Source: Chitinophaga jiangningensis (GTDB lineage: Bacteria > Bacteroidota > Bacteroidia > Chitinophagales > Chitinophagaceae). Taken from it: a stretch of DNA of 64,000 bases. The stretch covers positions 1 through 64,000 of the forward strand of contig NZ_FRBL01000002.1 in NCBI RefSeq assembly GCF_900142605.1, read 5' to 3'. The position numbers were made by a program, and so were the translations under genes. The notes beneath the pieces are model-generated. The model had not been told where the DNA came from. It made no database searches and was given only the letters and a program-made list of their open reading frames with translations. Shown in pieces: positions 45,288-54,145 of this stretch. Positions within the stretch are counted from its first letter, which is position 1. Each line of letters opens with the position of its first letter.

Positions 45288-48282
45288 ATGCTCCTAATCC
45301 AGAAATTTCACGCCCTTGGGCTAATTTTTTTAATTGCGGTAATAAATCCTCCATCAAAGCCAGCTCCTTCACTCTACGCTCTCTCCAGCTAAGCTCTAAT
45401 GGCGCCAACAAATCAGTTAATTTTTCTCCGTCAAAAAACATCCGATGAATAATAGTTTCAACAAATGTCTTTAGCGGTACCATCTCCAAACCATGTTTCT
45501 CTGCAATAGCAGCTAACTCTTTGTTGTGTTTATCCTCCTTAAACCTTTCATATCCAGTACGCAAGCTTTCAACACTTTGACCGCCCTCCCAATCCAGGCT
45601 TTTGATATACTCAGTCAAATCCTCTTCCTCATCCATTAAGTTGGAATTGGATTTTAACAGGCTGATTATCTGCGCCTTGGTCATCTTTTGCTTGGCCGGT
45701 TTCTTTTGTGTATTGGCAGCAATAAGGTTCATGATATAATCATAATCTATCAATGCAGAGGCAAATAAAACAAATTCAAAATCCAGCTGCTGAATTTCCG
45801 GAGGTGCATTTTCACCTTCTTTTTGCTGAATATCTCTTAAGCCTTTCGCAGTTTCCAGGTAAGAACGCCTGAAGCTTTGTAGCCTATCAGTCGGTAAGAT
45901 AGCCTCAATCTTTTCCTTCTGTGCTTCATCCAAATCCGTGTATTGGTCGAGCTGCGTTTTAAGTCGCTGCACTTCCTTAAAGTTTTTCACAAAGGCGAGC
46001 CGGGTAGCATCACCTCTAAGGTTGTATACCTCTGAAGCCTCACTTACTAAGCCTTGCTCTTCCATAAATTCACCCAACTTCTCTACCGCCGCTTTGAACT
46101 TATCTATCACTACCGGCGCTGGATCTACCAGCCAAATTTCCCGAGCCTTTCCACTGTCCTCACCGGAAAAGAGTGCAATCGCCTGGTTCACCGCATCCTG
46201 TTGTGAACGGAAGTCTAAAATATTACCATAAGGCTTAGTGTCGTTTAAAACCCGGTTCGTCCGGGAAAATGCCTGTATCAATCCATGGTACTTCAGATTC
46301 TTATCCACATACAAAGTATTCAGGTATTTGGAGTCAAAACCAGTAAGCAGCATATCCACAACAATTGTAATATCAATTTTGTGCTTGTGCGCATAATCTT
46401 CGTTACTATACTGTTGGTCTTTAATGCGCCTTTGGACATCCTGATAATACATATCGAATTCGTCAATAGAATGATTAGTTCCGAATTGCTTATTATAGTC
46501 GGCAATGATTTCTATCAGTGCTTTTTTCTTTTCCTCCGGATTTTGCTTATTATCTTCCTTCTCCTGAATCAGATCTTCCTGGAGTTGCTTAATGTCGGCC
46601 GCATTTTTCTGGCTTTGCTGATCACCATTCTTTGCAATTAGTTGCGCCGGTGGAGAAAAGACACAAGCTATATTTACTGGGGAATAAGTTGAGTCCTCCG
46701 CCAGTTTCTTTTTCTGAATTTCTTTAAAGAGTTGGTAGTATTCTATCGCATTATTAATAGATGCTGTTGCCAACAGCGCATTAAAACGTCTTGAATTGGT
46801 AGCAGCATCATGCTTATCCAAAATCGCATCTACGACTGCCTGCTGCGCAATAGCTTCTCCTGGCTTTGGTTGCTGAGTACCTTTTCCTTTATAATAATCT
46901 ATATGAAACCTCAGTACATTCTTATCATCTATCGCGTGAGTGATCGTATAAGCATGTAGTCGCTTCTCAAAAATATCCTGTGTTGTCTTATAAGATGCAT
47001 ATTCCCCCTCCCTTGTGCTGTAGGTAGCATTTTCATCAAAAATAGGGGTACCTGTAAATCCAAATAATTGGGCTTTTGGAAAAAACTCTTTGATCGCCTG
47101 ATGGTTGTCTCCAAATTGAGAACGATGACACTCATCAAAGATGAATACCATTCGTTTATTGCTCAACGGCTGTAACCTTTCTTTATAATTTTTCTTATTG
47201 GTACCGTCAAGCGCCAATCCGAGTTTTTGAATGGTAGTAACAATTACCTTATCTGAATAATCTGTGGAAAGCAATCGCCTGACAAGGGTTTCCGTATTTG
47301 TATTCTCCTCCACACTACCTTCCTGAAACTTGTTGAATTCTTCGCGTGTTTGTCGATCAAGGTCTTTCCGATCCACCACAAACAAACATTTCTCAATTGC
47401 AGGATTATCTTTTAGCAAAGTAGACGCCTTAAAAGAAGTCAGGGTTTTACCACTTCCTGTAGTATGCCAGATATATCCATTTCCCCTGTTGTCATCTATA
47501 CATTCAACAAGAGAATTTACCGCATATACTTGATAAGGTCGCATAATGAGCAATTTCTGTTCACTTTCCACAAGGACCATGAATTTGCTGATCATTTCAC
47601 CCAAAGTACACTTGGAAAGAAGTTTATCGGTGAAATCGTGGAGATAATTTATTTTTTTGTTATTAATGTCTGCCAGCTGATACACTGGTAAAAACTGCTC
47701 ATCTGCATTAAATGCGAAATGTTCGTTTCTATTATTGGCAAAATACAGCGTGCGATTAACATTACTTACTATAAACAACTGCATAAAACAGAGCAGTGAA
47801 TTTCCATATCCATTGCCTGGTTCCTGTTTATAATCCACTATCTGCTGCATGGCCTTCCGGTGGGATATATCCCCTTTCTTCAATTCAATTTGAACCACAG
47901 GCAAGCCATTTATCAACAAGACAATATCGTATCTCTGATGGCTATTCTCTGTGTTAATCCGCAATTGACTGACAACCTCAAAATCATTCTTACACCAATC
48001 TTTATTATTCACCAACGTATAATACAATGGGGTACCATCTTCCCGCTGGAAATATTGTCTCTCCCGTAATAACTTGGAGGCTGCAAAAACATCTGGATTG
48101 ATAATTTCCTCCCTGAGCCTTAAATACTCATTCTCTGTAAGCCGAACACGATTTAGGGTTTCAAACTTTTGTTTAAAGTTTTGTTCCAGGGTTTTTCTGT
48201 CGACAATATCCTGCCGATGAATATATTTAAGCTCGGTAAGCTGCTTAATAAGGTTAAACTCTATAGCGTTTTCTTTTATCAT
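45280..48282 (-). CDS. hsdR: Type I restriction endonuclease subunit
   Basis: The 1000-residue protein has an N-terminal PD-(D/E)xK nuclease (QRYDIVLLINGLPVVQIELK), a helicase motor with Walker A at Lys279 (TGSGKTLTSFKAS), DEAH-like DECHRSQFG, motif III-like FGFTGTP and the C-terminal HsdR helical domain. It cuts unmodified DNA after translocation. It is the first gene of the operon hsdR-hsdS-AAA-hsdM-GIY-YIG. No frameshift is seen. Confidence 0.97.
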   Translation of the reverse strand: MIKENAIEFNLIKQLTELKYIHRQDIVDRKTLEQNFKQKFETLNRVRLTENEYLRLREEIINPDVFAASKLLRERQYFQREDGTPLYYTLVNNKDWCKNDFEVVSQLRINTENSHQRYDIVLLINGLPVVQIELKKGDISHRKAMQQIVDYKQEPGNGYGNSLLCFMQLFIVSNVNRTLYFANNRNEHFAFNADEQFLPVYQLADINNKKINYLHDFTDKLLSKCTLGEMISKFMVLVESEQKLLIMRPYQVYAVNSLVECIDDNRGNGYIWHTTGSGKTLTSFKASTLLKDNPAIEKCLFVVDRKDLDRQTREEFNKFQEGSVEENTNTETLVRRLLSTDYSDKVIVTTIQKLGLALDGTNKKNYKERLQPLSNKRMVFIFDECHRSQFGDNHQAIKEFFPKAQLFGFTGTPIFDENATYSTREGEYASYKTTQDIFEKRLHAYTITHAIDDKNVLRFHIDYYKGKGTQQPKPGEAIAQQAVVDAILDKHDAATNSRRFNALLATASINNAIEYYQLFKEIQKKKLAEDSTYSPVNIACVFSPPAQLIAKNGDQQSQKNAADIKQLQEDLIQEKEDNKQNPEEKKKALIEIIADYNKQFGTNHSIDEFDMYYQDVQRRIKDQQYSNEDYAHKHKIDITIVVDMLLTGFDSKYLNTLYVDKNLKYHGLIQAFSRTNRVLNDTKPYGNILDFRSQQDAVNQAIALFSGEDSGKAREIWLVDPAPVVIDKFKAAVEKLGEFMEEQGLVSEASEVYNLRGDATRLAFVKNFKEVQRLKTQLDQYTDLDEAQKEKIEAILPTDRLQSFRRSYLETAKGLRDIQQKEGENAPPEIQQLDFEFVLFASALIDYDYIMNLIAANTQKKPAKQKMTKAQIISLLKSNSNLMDEEEDLTEYIKSLDWEGGQSVESLRTGYERFKEDKHNKELAAIAEKHGLEMVPLKTFVETIIHRMFFDGEKLTDLLAPLELSWRERRVKELALMEDLLPQLKKLAQGREISGLGAYE

Positions 48283-48575
48283 TACAGTTCTTCTTGATAC
48301 TTTTCGCGATCGTCATTTTGCTTATTTTTCCAAAAGAAACTCACTTCCTCTCACACGATCTAATATAGTAAAAATACACTGATTAACGCTGCAATTTACA
48401 GACAACATCTGCATCTTAAGAAAACTATTTTCAACACTATCTGCTCTTAATTATTATTACTTGTAATTAAATGTAATCAATTTGAAGGAGGCAGGTTTTT
48501 AGTAACAATGGTCGACTTTTCTTGTCCAGTATGCTGGTGAGTTATCAATTTCTTTCTACGCCAAGACTACAAAAT

Positions 48576-48613
48576 GAAAAGGCTTCAAAACAAAACTGTT
48601 CTGAAGCCTTTTC
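48576..48613. terminator. Perfect 12-bp hairpin
   Basis: GAAAAGGCTTCA (48576-48587) pairs perfectly with TGAAGCCTTTTC (48602-48613) across a 14-base loop rich in A. It could be a terminator of a lost gene or part of an attachment region. Confidence 0.6.
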
Positions 48614-48732
48614 TCTGTGAACCCTATGGTACAAAACTCGAACCTTTTTATGTTTGATCTCCGAAAATTGGCGGAAATAACCTGAATCGAAGTATTTTGT
48701 CATAAAAATGTCAAAAATCAATATCATATAAC

Positions 48733-48761
48733 AGCATGAAGATTCAAGGAATCTTCATGCT
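48733..48761. repeat. 13-bp stem hairpin with three-base loop
   Basis: AGCATGAAGATTC, loop AAG, GAATCTTCATGCT forms a perfect stem. It is isolated in AT-rich DNA, with no gene to terminate, and has the same three-base-loop design as hairpins elsewhere in the window. Confidence 0.6.
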
Positions 48762-48982
48762 TCCGATATTAATTATATTTTATATTTAATTTTTATTTTG
48801 AATTGAATATTCTCAAAGGCATGAGTACGCCTACTTCTCGCCACAATCTAATGAGCAATTGCTTCCTCAATTAGTTGCCTTTATGTAGTCGTAGCATTTT
48901 TAACCCATCTAAATAGGTTTGCTTTGTTAGAATATGCTTAGATCACTCACAAATGAGGTTCTTAAGGTTGGGGGCTTATTTA

Positions 48983-49013
48983 TTTGTTCTTAGCTATATT
49001 ATCTTTACTTTTG
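48983..49013 (+). promoter_or_regulatory. Promoter of the copper operon
   Basis: TTTG (48983-48986) and TACTTTTG (49006-49013) fit the -33 and -7 consensus (TAnnTTTG) with a 19-bp spacer and lie just before the first ATG at 49026. No operator palindrome was recognised between them. Confidence 0.65.
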
Positions 49014-49025
49014 TATTGAGTTACA

Positions 49026-49484
49026 ATGAAAAGAAACAGAACCATACAATTAAAAGCAATCTTTCTGCTGACGGTATTTTCCCTAAATACGCTGCTAGGG
49101 TTTGCCTGTGCGGTTGGTTTAAATATGGGGTTTAATGCTAAACATCATCACGAAGAAGGTGTTGTTGCTCCTACAATAATTACACATCATCATGAAGGAT
49201 TAACACATCACCACCACCACGAAGAAGCAACGAAAGCTAAGAACACAACTGAAGATCGTAATTGCTGTAATAATAGTGTAATCAAATTCTCGCAATTAGA
49301 AAAACTACTTGTCCACGCCGTAAACGTAGGTATTGAAATTCCGGTTGTGCTTGTGCATCTTCATTTTATATGCCAGTCTTATTTATCTTCCTTCGTTATA
49401 AGTCGTGAGCAAATACAGGTAGTCCGACCATATGTGTTAAGCTCCCGTGGGATACGTGTGTCCATTCAGTCCTTCCAGATTTGA
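49026..49484 (+). CDS. Histidine-rich exported protein
   Basis: The 152-residue protein has an N-terminal hydrophobic segment (AIFLLTVFSLNTLLGFACAV), then histidine clusters (AKHHHEEG, ITHHHEGLTHHHHHEE), a Cys pair (RNCCNNS) and a hydrophobic C-terminal third. The His runs and Cys pair suggest metal binding in the periplasm. The family is not recognised with confidence. It is the first gene after the promoter and so probably belongs to the copper operon. Confidence 0.65.
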   Translation: MKRNRTIQLKAIFLLTVFSLNTLLGFACAVGLNMGFNAKHHHEEGVVAPTIITHHHEGLTHHHHHEEATKAKNTTEDRNCCNNSVIKFSQLEKLLVHAVNVGIEIPVVLVHLHFICQSYLSSFVISREQIQVVRPYVLSSRGIRVSIQSFQI

Positions 49485-49591
49485 TTTTGCTATAAACAGT
49501 CAGACTCCCCCTGCTGTTATTATACATGCTATCCTTTTCAGGCATAGTGTTATGTGTTATTTTATTAATGCAAAAATTAAATCTATTTACG

Positions 49592-50095
49592 ATGAAAACG
49601 TTCTTTCTTTCAGCAATCTTATTTGCTTCCATTTCAGTTTCTTCAATGGCTAATAGTATTGTGGTTGTTCACGAAACCCCACTTTCTCATTTACTCACAT
49701 TGTATTACAATATCAAAAATGCTTTAGTAAGTAGCGATGCCAATACTGCGGCAAGTCAGGCCGGTGAATTTGTAAAGGCCATTAAAGGCATAGACATGAA
49801 AGCACTTTCAGCAACAGATATGAATGCCTTTATGCCATTACAGGAGAAACTGACCTTTGACGCAAAGCACATTTCAGAAACTAAAGAAATCGGCCATCAA
49901 AGAGAGCATTTTCAGTCATTTTCAAATAATTTTTATACGCTGGCCAAAGCCGTAAAGCTGTCTGATAAACCAGTTTACCAGGACTATTGTCCTATGAAAA
50001 AGGCTTACTGGTTGAGCAGTGAAGCAGCTATTAAAAACCCTTATTTCGGCAACCAGATGCTTACATGTGGTAAGGTAAGTGATACAATAAAGTAA
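49592..50095 (+). CDS. DUF3347 exported protein 1
   Basis: From the ATG at 49592 the protein has 167 residues and a signal peptide (FFLSAILFASISVSSMAN). The DUF3347 pattern is clear (LTLYYNIKNALVSSDANTAA, GHQREHFQSFSNNFYTL, then QDYCPMKKAYWLSS and MLTCG). The conserved Cys/Met pair near the end is likely to bind copper. It is 96 bp upstream of a paralogue and lies in a copper operon; these proteins are probably periplasmic metal carriers. An upstream start at 49526 would bury the signal peptide. Confidence 0.85.
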   Translation: MKTFFLSAILFASISVSSMANSIVVVHETPLSHLLTLYYNIKNALVSSDANTAASQAGEFVKAIKGIDMKALSATDMNAFMPLQEKLTFDAKHISETKEIGHQREHFQSFSNNFYTLAKAVKLSDKPVYQDYCPMKKAYWLSSEAAIKNPYFGNQMLTCGKVSDTIK

Positions 50096-50184
50096 TAGGT
50101 GGATAGTAAAGTCAGCAGCTATGCAGATATATCTGTATAGCTGCTATTAATCAATTGATTATCATTAATATTAACATTAAAATA

Positions 50185-50760
50185 ATGAACCATCTTTTTT
50201 TAATAATAGCCATTGCCGTCACTATTTTCACAGCCTGCAACAATAGCACTAATCAATCAACAAAAAGGGGCAGTGACAGCACACAAGCCAAACCGGAAGC
50301 TCCAGCAGTGGCAGCAACAAAAGCCACAACTCCGGTTAAAGACATTCTCGCCGGTTATTTGCAATTGAAAAATGCACTGGCCAATGATAACGGAAGCGAT
50401 GCCGCTGCAGCAGGTAATACAATGGTATGGGCTTTTCAGAAATTTGATAAATCAGCATTAACGGCAGCACAAAAGAAGGTCTACGAAGATGTTGAAGATG
50501 ATGCCAGGGAACATGCAGAGCATATCGGAAAGAATGCTGACAATGTTCCTCATCAAAGGGAACATTTTGATATGTTGAGCAAAGATATGTATGAGCTGGT
50601 TAAAACCTTCGGTGGCGGGCAAAACTTATATCAGGACTATTGCCCAATGTTCAATGACGGAAAAGGTGCTACCTGGCTTAGTGAATCAAAAGAAATAAGG
50701 AATCCGTATTTAGGAAAGAAAATGCCCACCTGTGGCACAGTAAAAGAAGAGCTTAAATAA
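50185..50760 (+). CDS. DUF3347 lipoprotein 2
   Basis: From the ATG at 50185 the protein has 191 residues, with lipobox VTIFTACNNS. It repeats the DUF3347 layout of its neighbour: ILAGYLQLKNALANDNGSDA, VPHQREHFDMLSKDMYEL and the end QDYCPMFNDGKGATW with MPTCG. Compared with the first copy it has a lipid anchor and an Ala/Thr-rich linker (AVAATKATTP). The pair probably arose by duplication. Both are probably copper-binding in the periplasm. Confidence 0.85.
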   Translation: MNHLFLIIAIAVTIFTACNNSTNQSTKRGSDSTQAKPEAPAVAATKATTPVKDILAGYLQLKNALANDNGSDAAAAGNTMVWAFQKFDKSALTAAQKKVYEDVEDDAREHAEHIGKNADNVPHQREHFDMLSKDMYELVKTFGGGQNLYQDYCPMFNDGKGATWLSESKEIRNPYLGKKMPTCGTVKEELK

Positions 50761-50770
50761 ACTCAACAAT

Positions 50771-51238
50771 ATGAGCCGCATAAAAAAAATGTTGTTGGGA
50801 TTATTGATAGGATTTATTGCTATACAGTTCATACAACCTGCACGTAATAGTAGCGTGCAGGTCTTACCCACCGATATTTCGAAGCAAAATAGTCTTCCCA
50901 CAAATGTACAGGCTATTCTAAAAACTGCCTGTTACGATTGTCACAGCAATAATACACAATATCCCTGGTATTCATACATACAGCCGGTTAGATGGATGTT
51001 GGATAGGCACATCAGACAAGGAAAGGAAGAACTTAATTTCAGTGATTTTGGTTCTTATACGGCTAGAAGGCAGGGAAGCAAACTAAAATCAATTGAGAAC
51101 AGTGTTCATGACGGTACCATGCCGTTGTCTTCCTACACTTTGATTCACAAAAATGCAAGGCTGTCGCAAGGGGAAAGGGAGTTGATAATGGATTGGGCGC
51201 GAAAAACAAGGGATAGCCTTTCATCGAAAAATGAATAA
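50771..51238 (+). CDS. Haem-binding domain protein
   Basis: The 155-residue protein has one N-terminal hydrophobic segment (MLLGLLIGFIAIQFI). The motif CYDCHSNNTQYPWYSYIQP carries CxxCH for covalent haem, with the Trp-Tyr/Pro pattern of the Haem_bd family (PF14376). It is exported and membrane tethered, and may act as an electron donor or in copper redox handling. It starts 10 bp after the second DUF3347 gene. Confidence 0.85.
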   Translation: MSRIKKMLLGLLIGFIAIQFIQPARNSSVQVLPTDISKQNSLPTNVQAILKTACYDCHSNNTQYPWYSYIQPVRWMLDRHIRQGKEELNFSDFGSYTARRQGSKLKSIENSVHDGTMPLSSYTLIHKNARLSQGERELIMDWARKTRDSLSSKNE

Positions 51239-51240
51239 TT

Positions 51241-51318
51241 ATGCTTAACCTAATTGGTAAAGGCATTGTGAAGATCGTGAAAGCTATTTTCATCAGGAAG
51301 AAACAATGCTGCCAATAG
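51241..51318 (+). CDS. Possible 25-residue cationic Cys-Cys peptide
   Basis: An ATG lies two bases after the haem-binding gene's stop codon. The frame encodes 25 residues with an amphipathic basic core (GKGIVKIVKAIFIRKK) and a CC pair near the end. It sits exactly between two operon genes and would be translationally coupled. Its position and the Cys pair suggest copper binding, but short frames arise by chance and no family is known. Confidence 0.35.
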   Translation: MLNLIGKGIVKIVKAIFIRKKQCCQ

Positions 51319-51330
51319 AAAAAAAATGAA

Positions 51331-54111
51331 ATGAAATATATAATAGTAGTAACACTATTGCTTTTGACTGGATCATTTACATGGGCGCAACAGGAAAAGG
51401 GCAGACAGCAGCAGCAATCGATCATATACACCTGCGTCATGCACCCGGAGGTACAAATGAATAAGCCTGGCAACTGCCCAAAATGTGGTATGAAGCTGGT
51501 TGTAAAAAACGTAAAAGTACCTGTTTCTCAATCCAGGGAGAAAGCAATGCCAAAAGATACGGTCAAGCCAATGCCCATGAATATGGGTAATAAGAACACC
51601 ATGCAAATGCCTGCGCAGGGAAATAACAATGCGGCACAGCCTACCACGTACACTTGCGTAATGCATCCCGAAATCCATGCTACCAAACCGGGGAATTGCC
51701 CTAAATGCGGTATGAAACTGGTAAAGGAAAAAACAACAAATTCTCTTCCGGTCAATCATCAGCAGGATAATATGCAAATGCCAATGAAAGACAGTGCAGG
51801 GAAGATGGGTAACATGGACAGTACAAAAATGAGTGGAATGGAAATGGGAGATAATGGCACACTCATGGAAAATATAAAAACAGCAAAGACTAATTTAGGG
51901 CTAATAAAAACCATTGCAGCCACAATGCCACCACGTACTGTCCGATACGATTTATACATTGCCGATACCGTTGTAAATTTTTCAGGTAAATCCAAGCGTG
52001 CTATTGCGGTCAACGGCCAGATCCCTATGCCCACGCTTACCTTTACGGAAGGAGATACAGCGGAAATTTATGTTCATAATAATTTGAACGAAGAAACAGC
52101 CGTGCACTGGCATGGTTTGTTTTTGCCCAATAGAATGGATGGGGTGCCCAATCTTACCCAGATGCCTATCAAGCCACACACAACGTATTTATATAAATTC
52201 CCCATCATTCAACATGGCACCCACTGGTATCATAGTCATTCAGGCTTGCAGGAACAAATAGGAATGTACGGCGCCTTTATTATGAACAAAAGAAAAGAAT
52301 GGGATATTCCTACGCTCCCCATTGTATTAAGTGACTGGACTGATATGAGGCCGGGTGAAGTGCAACGTAGTCTGCACGCTGCGACCGACTGGTTTGCGAT
52401 AAAAAAAGGAACCACCCAAAGTTATGTGGAAGCCATACGAACCGGCCACTTTAAAACCAAAGTGACCAACGAATGGAAACGCATGAACGCAATGGATGTA
52501 AGTGATGTGTATTATGATAAATTTTTGATAAACGGGAAAAACCAAAATGAACAGCCCCAGTTTAAAGCTGGCGACAAGGTAAGATTACGAATAGCCAATG
52601 GCGGTGCTTCTTCCTATTTCTGGCTTAGTTACGCCGGAGGTAAAATAACGGTGGTAGCTAGCGATGGCAACGATGTGGAACCAGTAGAAGTAGACAGGTT
52701 AATTATAGCAGTTTCTGAAACTTATGATGTAGTAGTGACCATTCCAGAGAATAAGAGTTATGAGTTTTTGGTAACGCCGGAAGACCGTACTAAATCAGCT
52801 TCTTTATGGTTGGGCAGCGGAGAAAAAGTACCTGCAAAAAAACTGCCAAAGCTCAAATATTTTGCCGGTATGAAGATGATGAATGATATGATGGACATGA
52901 AAGGTGATTTAATACCGATGGAGGGTATGGAAATGCGTAACCAGATAATGGATATGAATACCGTTATGTATCCTGAAGTAACCGGGGAAGAACAACTCAG
53001 GAAAGGAAAGAAAAAGGATACGACCAATAATATGGAGGGAATGAATATGACAGCGGAAACGCCGGATATTGTAACTCTGAATTATGAGATGCTCCGCGAC
53101 CCCAATAAAACCACTTTACCTCCTGGGCCATTAAGAGAGCTACATTTCACTCTTACCGGGAATATGAATCGCTATGTCTGGAGCCTGGATAATAAAGTGG
53201 TTTCGGAAAGTGACAGGATTCTAATTAAAAAGGGAGAAAATGTAAGACTTATCCTATATAATAACAGCATGATGCGGCATCCTATGCATCTGCATGGCCA
53301 TGATTTCAGAGTGCTGAACGGACAGGGCGATTATGCTCCTATGAAAAATATCATAGATATGATGCCGATGGAAAGAGATACCATAGAATTTGCCGCCAAC
53401 GAACCGGGAGGCGACTGGTTCTTTCATTGCCATATTCTATACCACATGATGAGTGGCATGGGCCGGGTTTTCAGGTATGACAACAACCTGCCCAATCCTG
53501 AAATACCCAATCCTAAACTGGCACAACGGAAGTTGTTTGCTGATGACAGGATGATTCATCCAATGGCAAGGGTTGGTTTGGAAAGCAATGGAAGTGATGG
53601 TGAAATCATGTTTGCCAATACAAGGTATCGTTTGCAAACTGAATGGCGGATTGGTTATAACCAGCATCACGGATATGAAAGTGAAAGCCACTTTGGAAGA
53701 TATTTAGGGAGGATGCAATGGCTATTTCCCTATATTGGTTGGGATTTCCGTAAGCGCACATTAGATGACCCGTTTGAAAAAAACCTGTTCGGACAGTTAC
53801 TTGCTCCTAAAAAGAATTTATTTGGTCAAACAAATACTAAAAATTTCAGACAAGTAATTCATGCGGGAGTTGAATATACGCTTCCTATGTTAATAGTAGC
53901 GGATGCCTCCATTGATAGTGAGGGCAAATTGCGTTTTCAATTGAAAAGGGAAGATATAGGCATAACAAAGCGTTTGCGATTTAATTTTACAGCGAATACT
54001 GATAGGGAATATGCGTTTGGTTTCAGGTACATTGTAACTAAATATTTTAACCTTTCCACGCATTTTGACAGTGATATGGGATTGGGAGCAGGAATAACAT
54101 TCGTCTATTAG
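51331..54111 (+). CDS. Multicopper oxidase with two N-terminal HMBD repeats and C-terminal CopB-like region
   Basis: The 926-residue protein has a signal peptide. Two heavy-metal-binding repeats follow (about 33-57, 107-131; each has CVMHPE and KPGNCPKCGMKL), then a Met-rich linker. Three cupredoxin domains carry all four copper motifs: HWHGLF (His259), HWYHSHSG, HPMHLHGHDF and HCHILYHMMSGMG (His699-Cys700-His701). A second Met-rich stretch (KMMNDMMDMKGDL) lies inside. The last 190 or so residues (from about 735, MIHPMARVGLESNG) resemble the outer-membrane CopB/PcoB region. It probably oxidises Cu(I) in the periplasm and is a fusion of CopA-like and CopB-like proteins, much longer than PcoA. 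Confidence 0.92.
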   Translation: MKYIIVVTLLLLTGSFTWAQQEKGRQQQQSIIYTCVMHPEVQMNKPGNCPKCGMKLVVKNVKVPVSQSREKAMPKDTVKPMPMNMGNKNTMQMPAQGNNNAAQPTTYTCVMHPEIHATKPGNCPKCGMKLVKEKTTNSLPVNHQQDNMQMPMKDSAGKMGNMDSTKMSGMEMGDNGTLMENIKTAKTNLGLIKTIAATMPPRTVRYDLYIADTVVNFSGKSKRAIAVNGQIPMPTLTFTEGDTAEIYVHNNLNEETAVHWHGLFLPNRMDGVPNLTQMPIKPHTTYLYKFPIIQHGTHWYHSHSGLQEQIGMYGAFIMNKRKEWDIPTLPIVLSDWTDMRPGEVQRSLHAATDWFAIKKGTTQSYVEAIRTGHFKTKVTNEWKRMNAMDVSDVYYDKFLINGKNQNEQPQFKAGDKVRLRIANGGASSYFWLSYAGGKITVVASDGNDVEPVEVDRLIIAVSETYDVVVTIPENKSYEFLVTPEDRTKSASLWLGSGEKVPAKKLPKLKYFAGMKMMNDMMDMKGDLIPMEGMEMRNQIMDMNTVMYPEVTGEEQLRKGKKKDTTNNMEGMNMTAETPDIVTLNYEMLRDPNKTTLPPGPLRELHFTLTGNMNRYVWSLDNKVVSESDRILIKKGENVRLILYNNSMMRHPMHLHGHDFRVLNGQGDYAPMKNIIDMMPMERDTIEFAANEPGGDWFFHCHILYHMMSGMGRVFRYDNNLPNPEIPNPKLAQRKLFADDRMIHPMARVGLESNGSDGEIMFANTRYRLQTEWRIGYNQHHGYESESHFGRYLGRMQWLFPYIGWDFRKRTLDDPFEKNLFGQLLAPKKNLFGQTNTKNFRQVIHAGVEYTLPMLIVADASIDSEGKLRFQLKREDIGITKRLRFNFTANTDREYAFGFRYIVTKYFNLSTHFDSDMGLGAGITFVY

Positions 54112-54145
54112 ATTATAATCAATTGTTACTTAAACCATAACTATT

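Larger units (their letters stand above)
48283..49025. other. AT-rich intergenic region with hairpins; possible element boundary
   Basis: About 740 bp without a supported gene lie between hsdR and the copper operon. It holds hairpins at 48576-48613 and 48733-48761, and a minus-strand tRNA-like T-arm fragment near 48632-48652. A promoter at 48983-49013 serves the copper operon. The 60-codon frames here have no family signal. It may be the left end of the conjugative element. Confidence 0.5.

Noticed and set aside
48615..48665. A tRNA gene
   Set aside because: Only a T-arm-like piece is seen, without CCA, anticodon arm or cloverleaf. It is kept only as a possible attachment remnant.
48283..49025. 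An integrase or transposase gene at the element boundary
   Set aside because: No recombinase motif appears in any frame of this stretch. The short frames here are under 61 codons and have no family signal.
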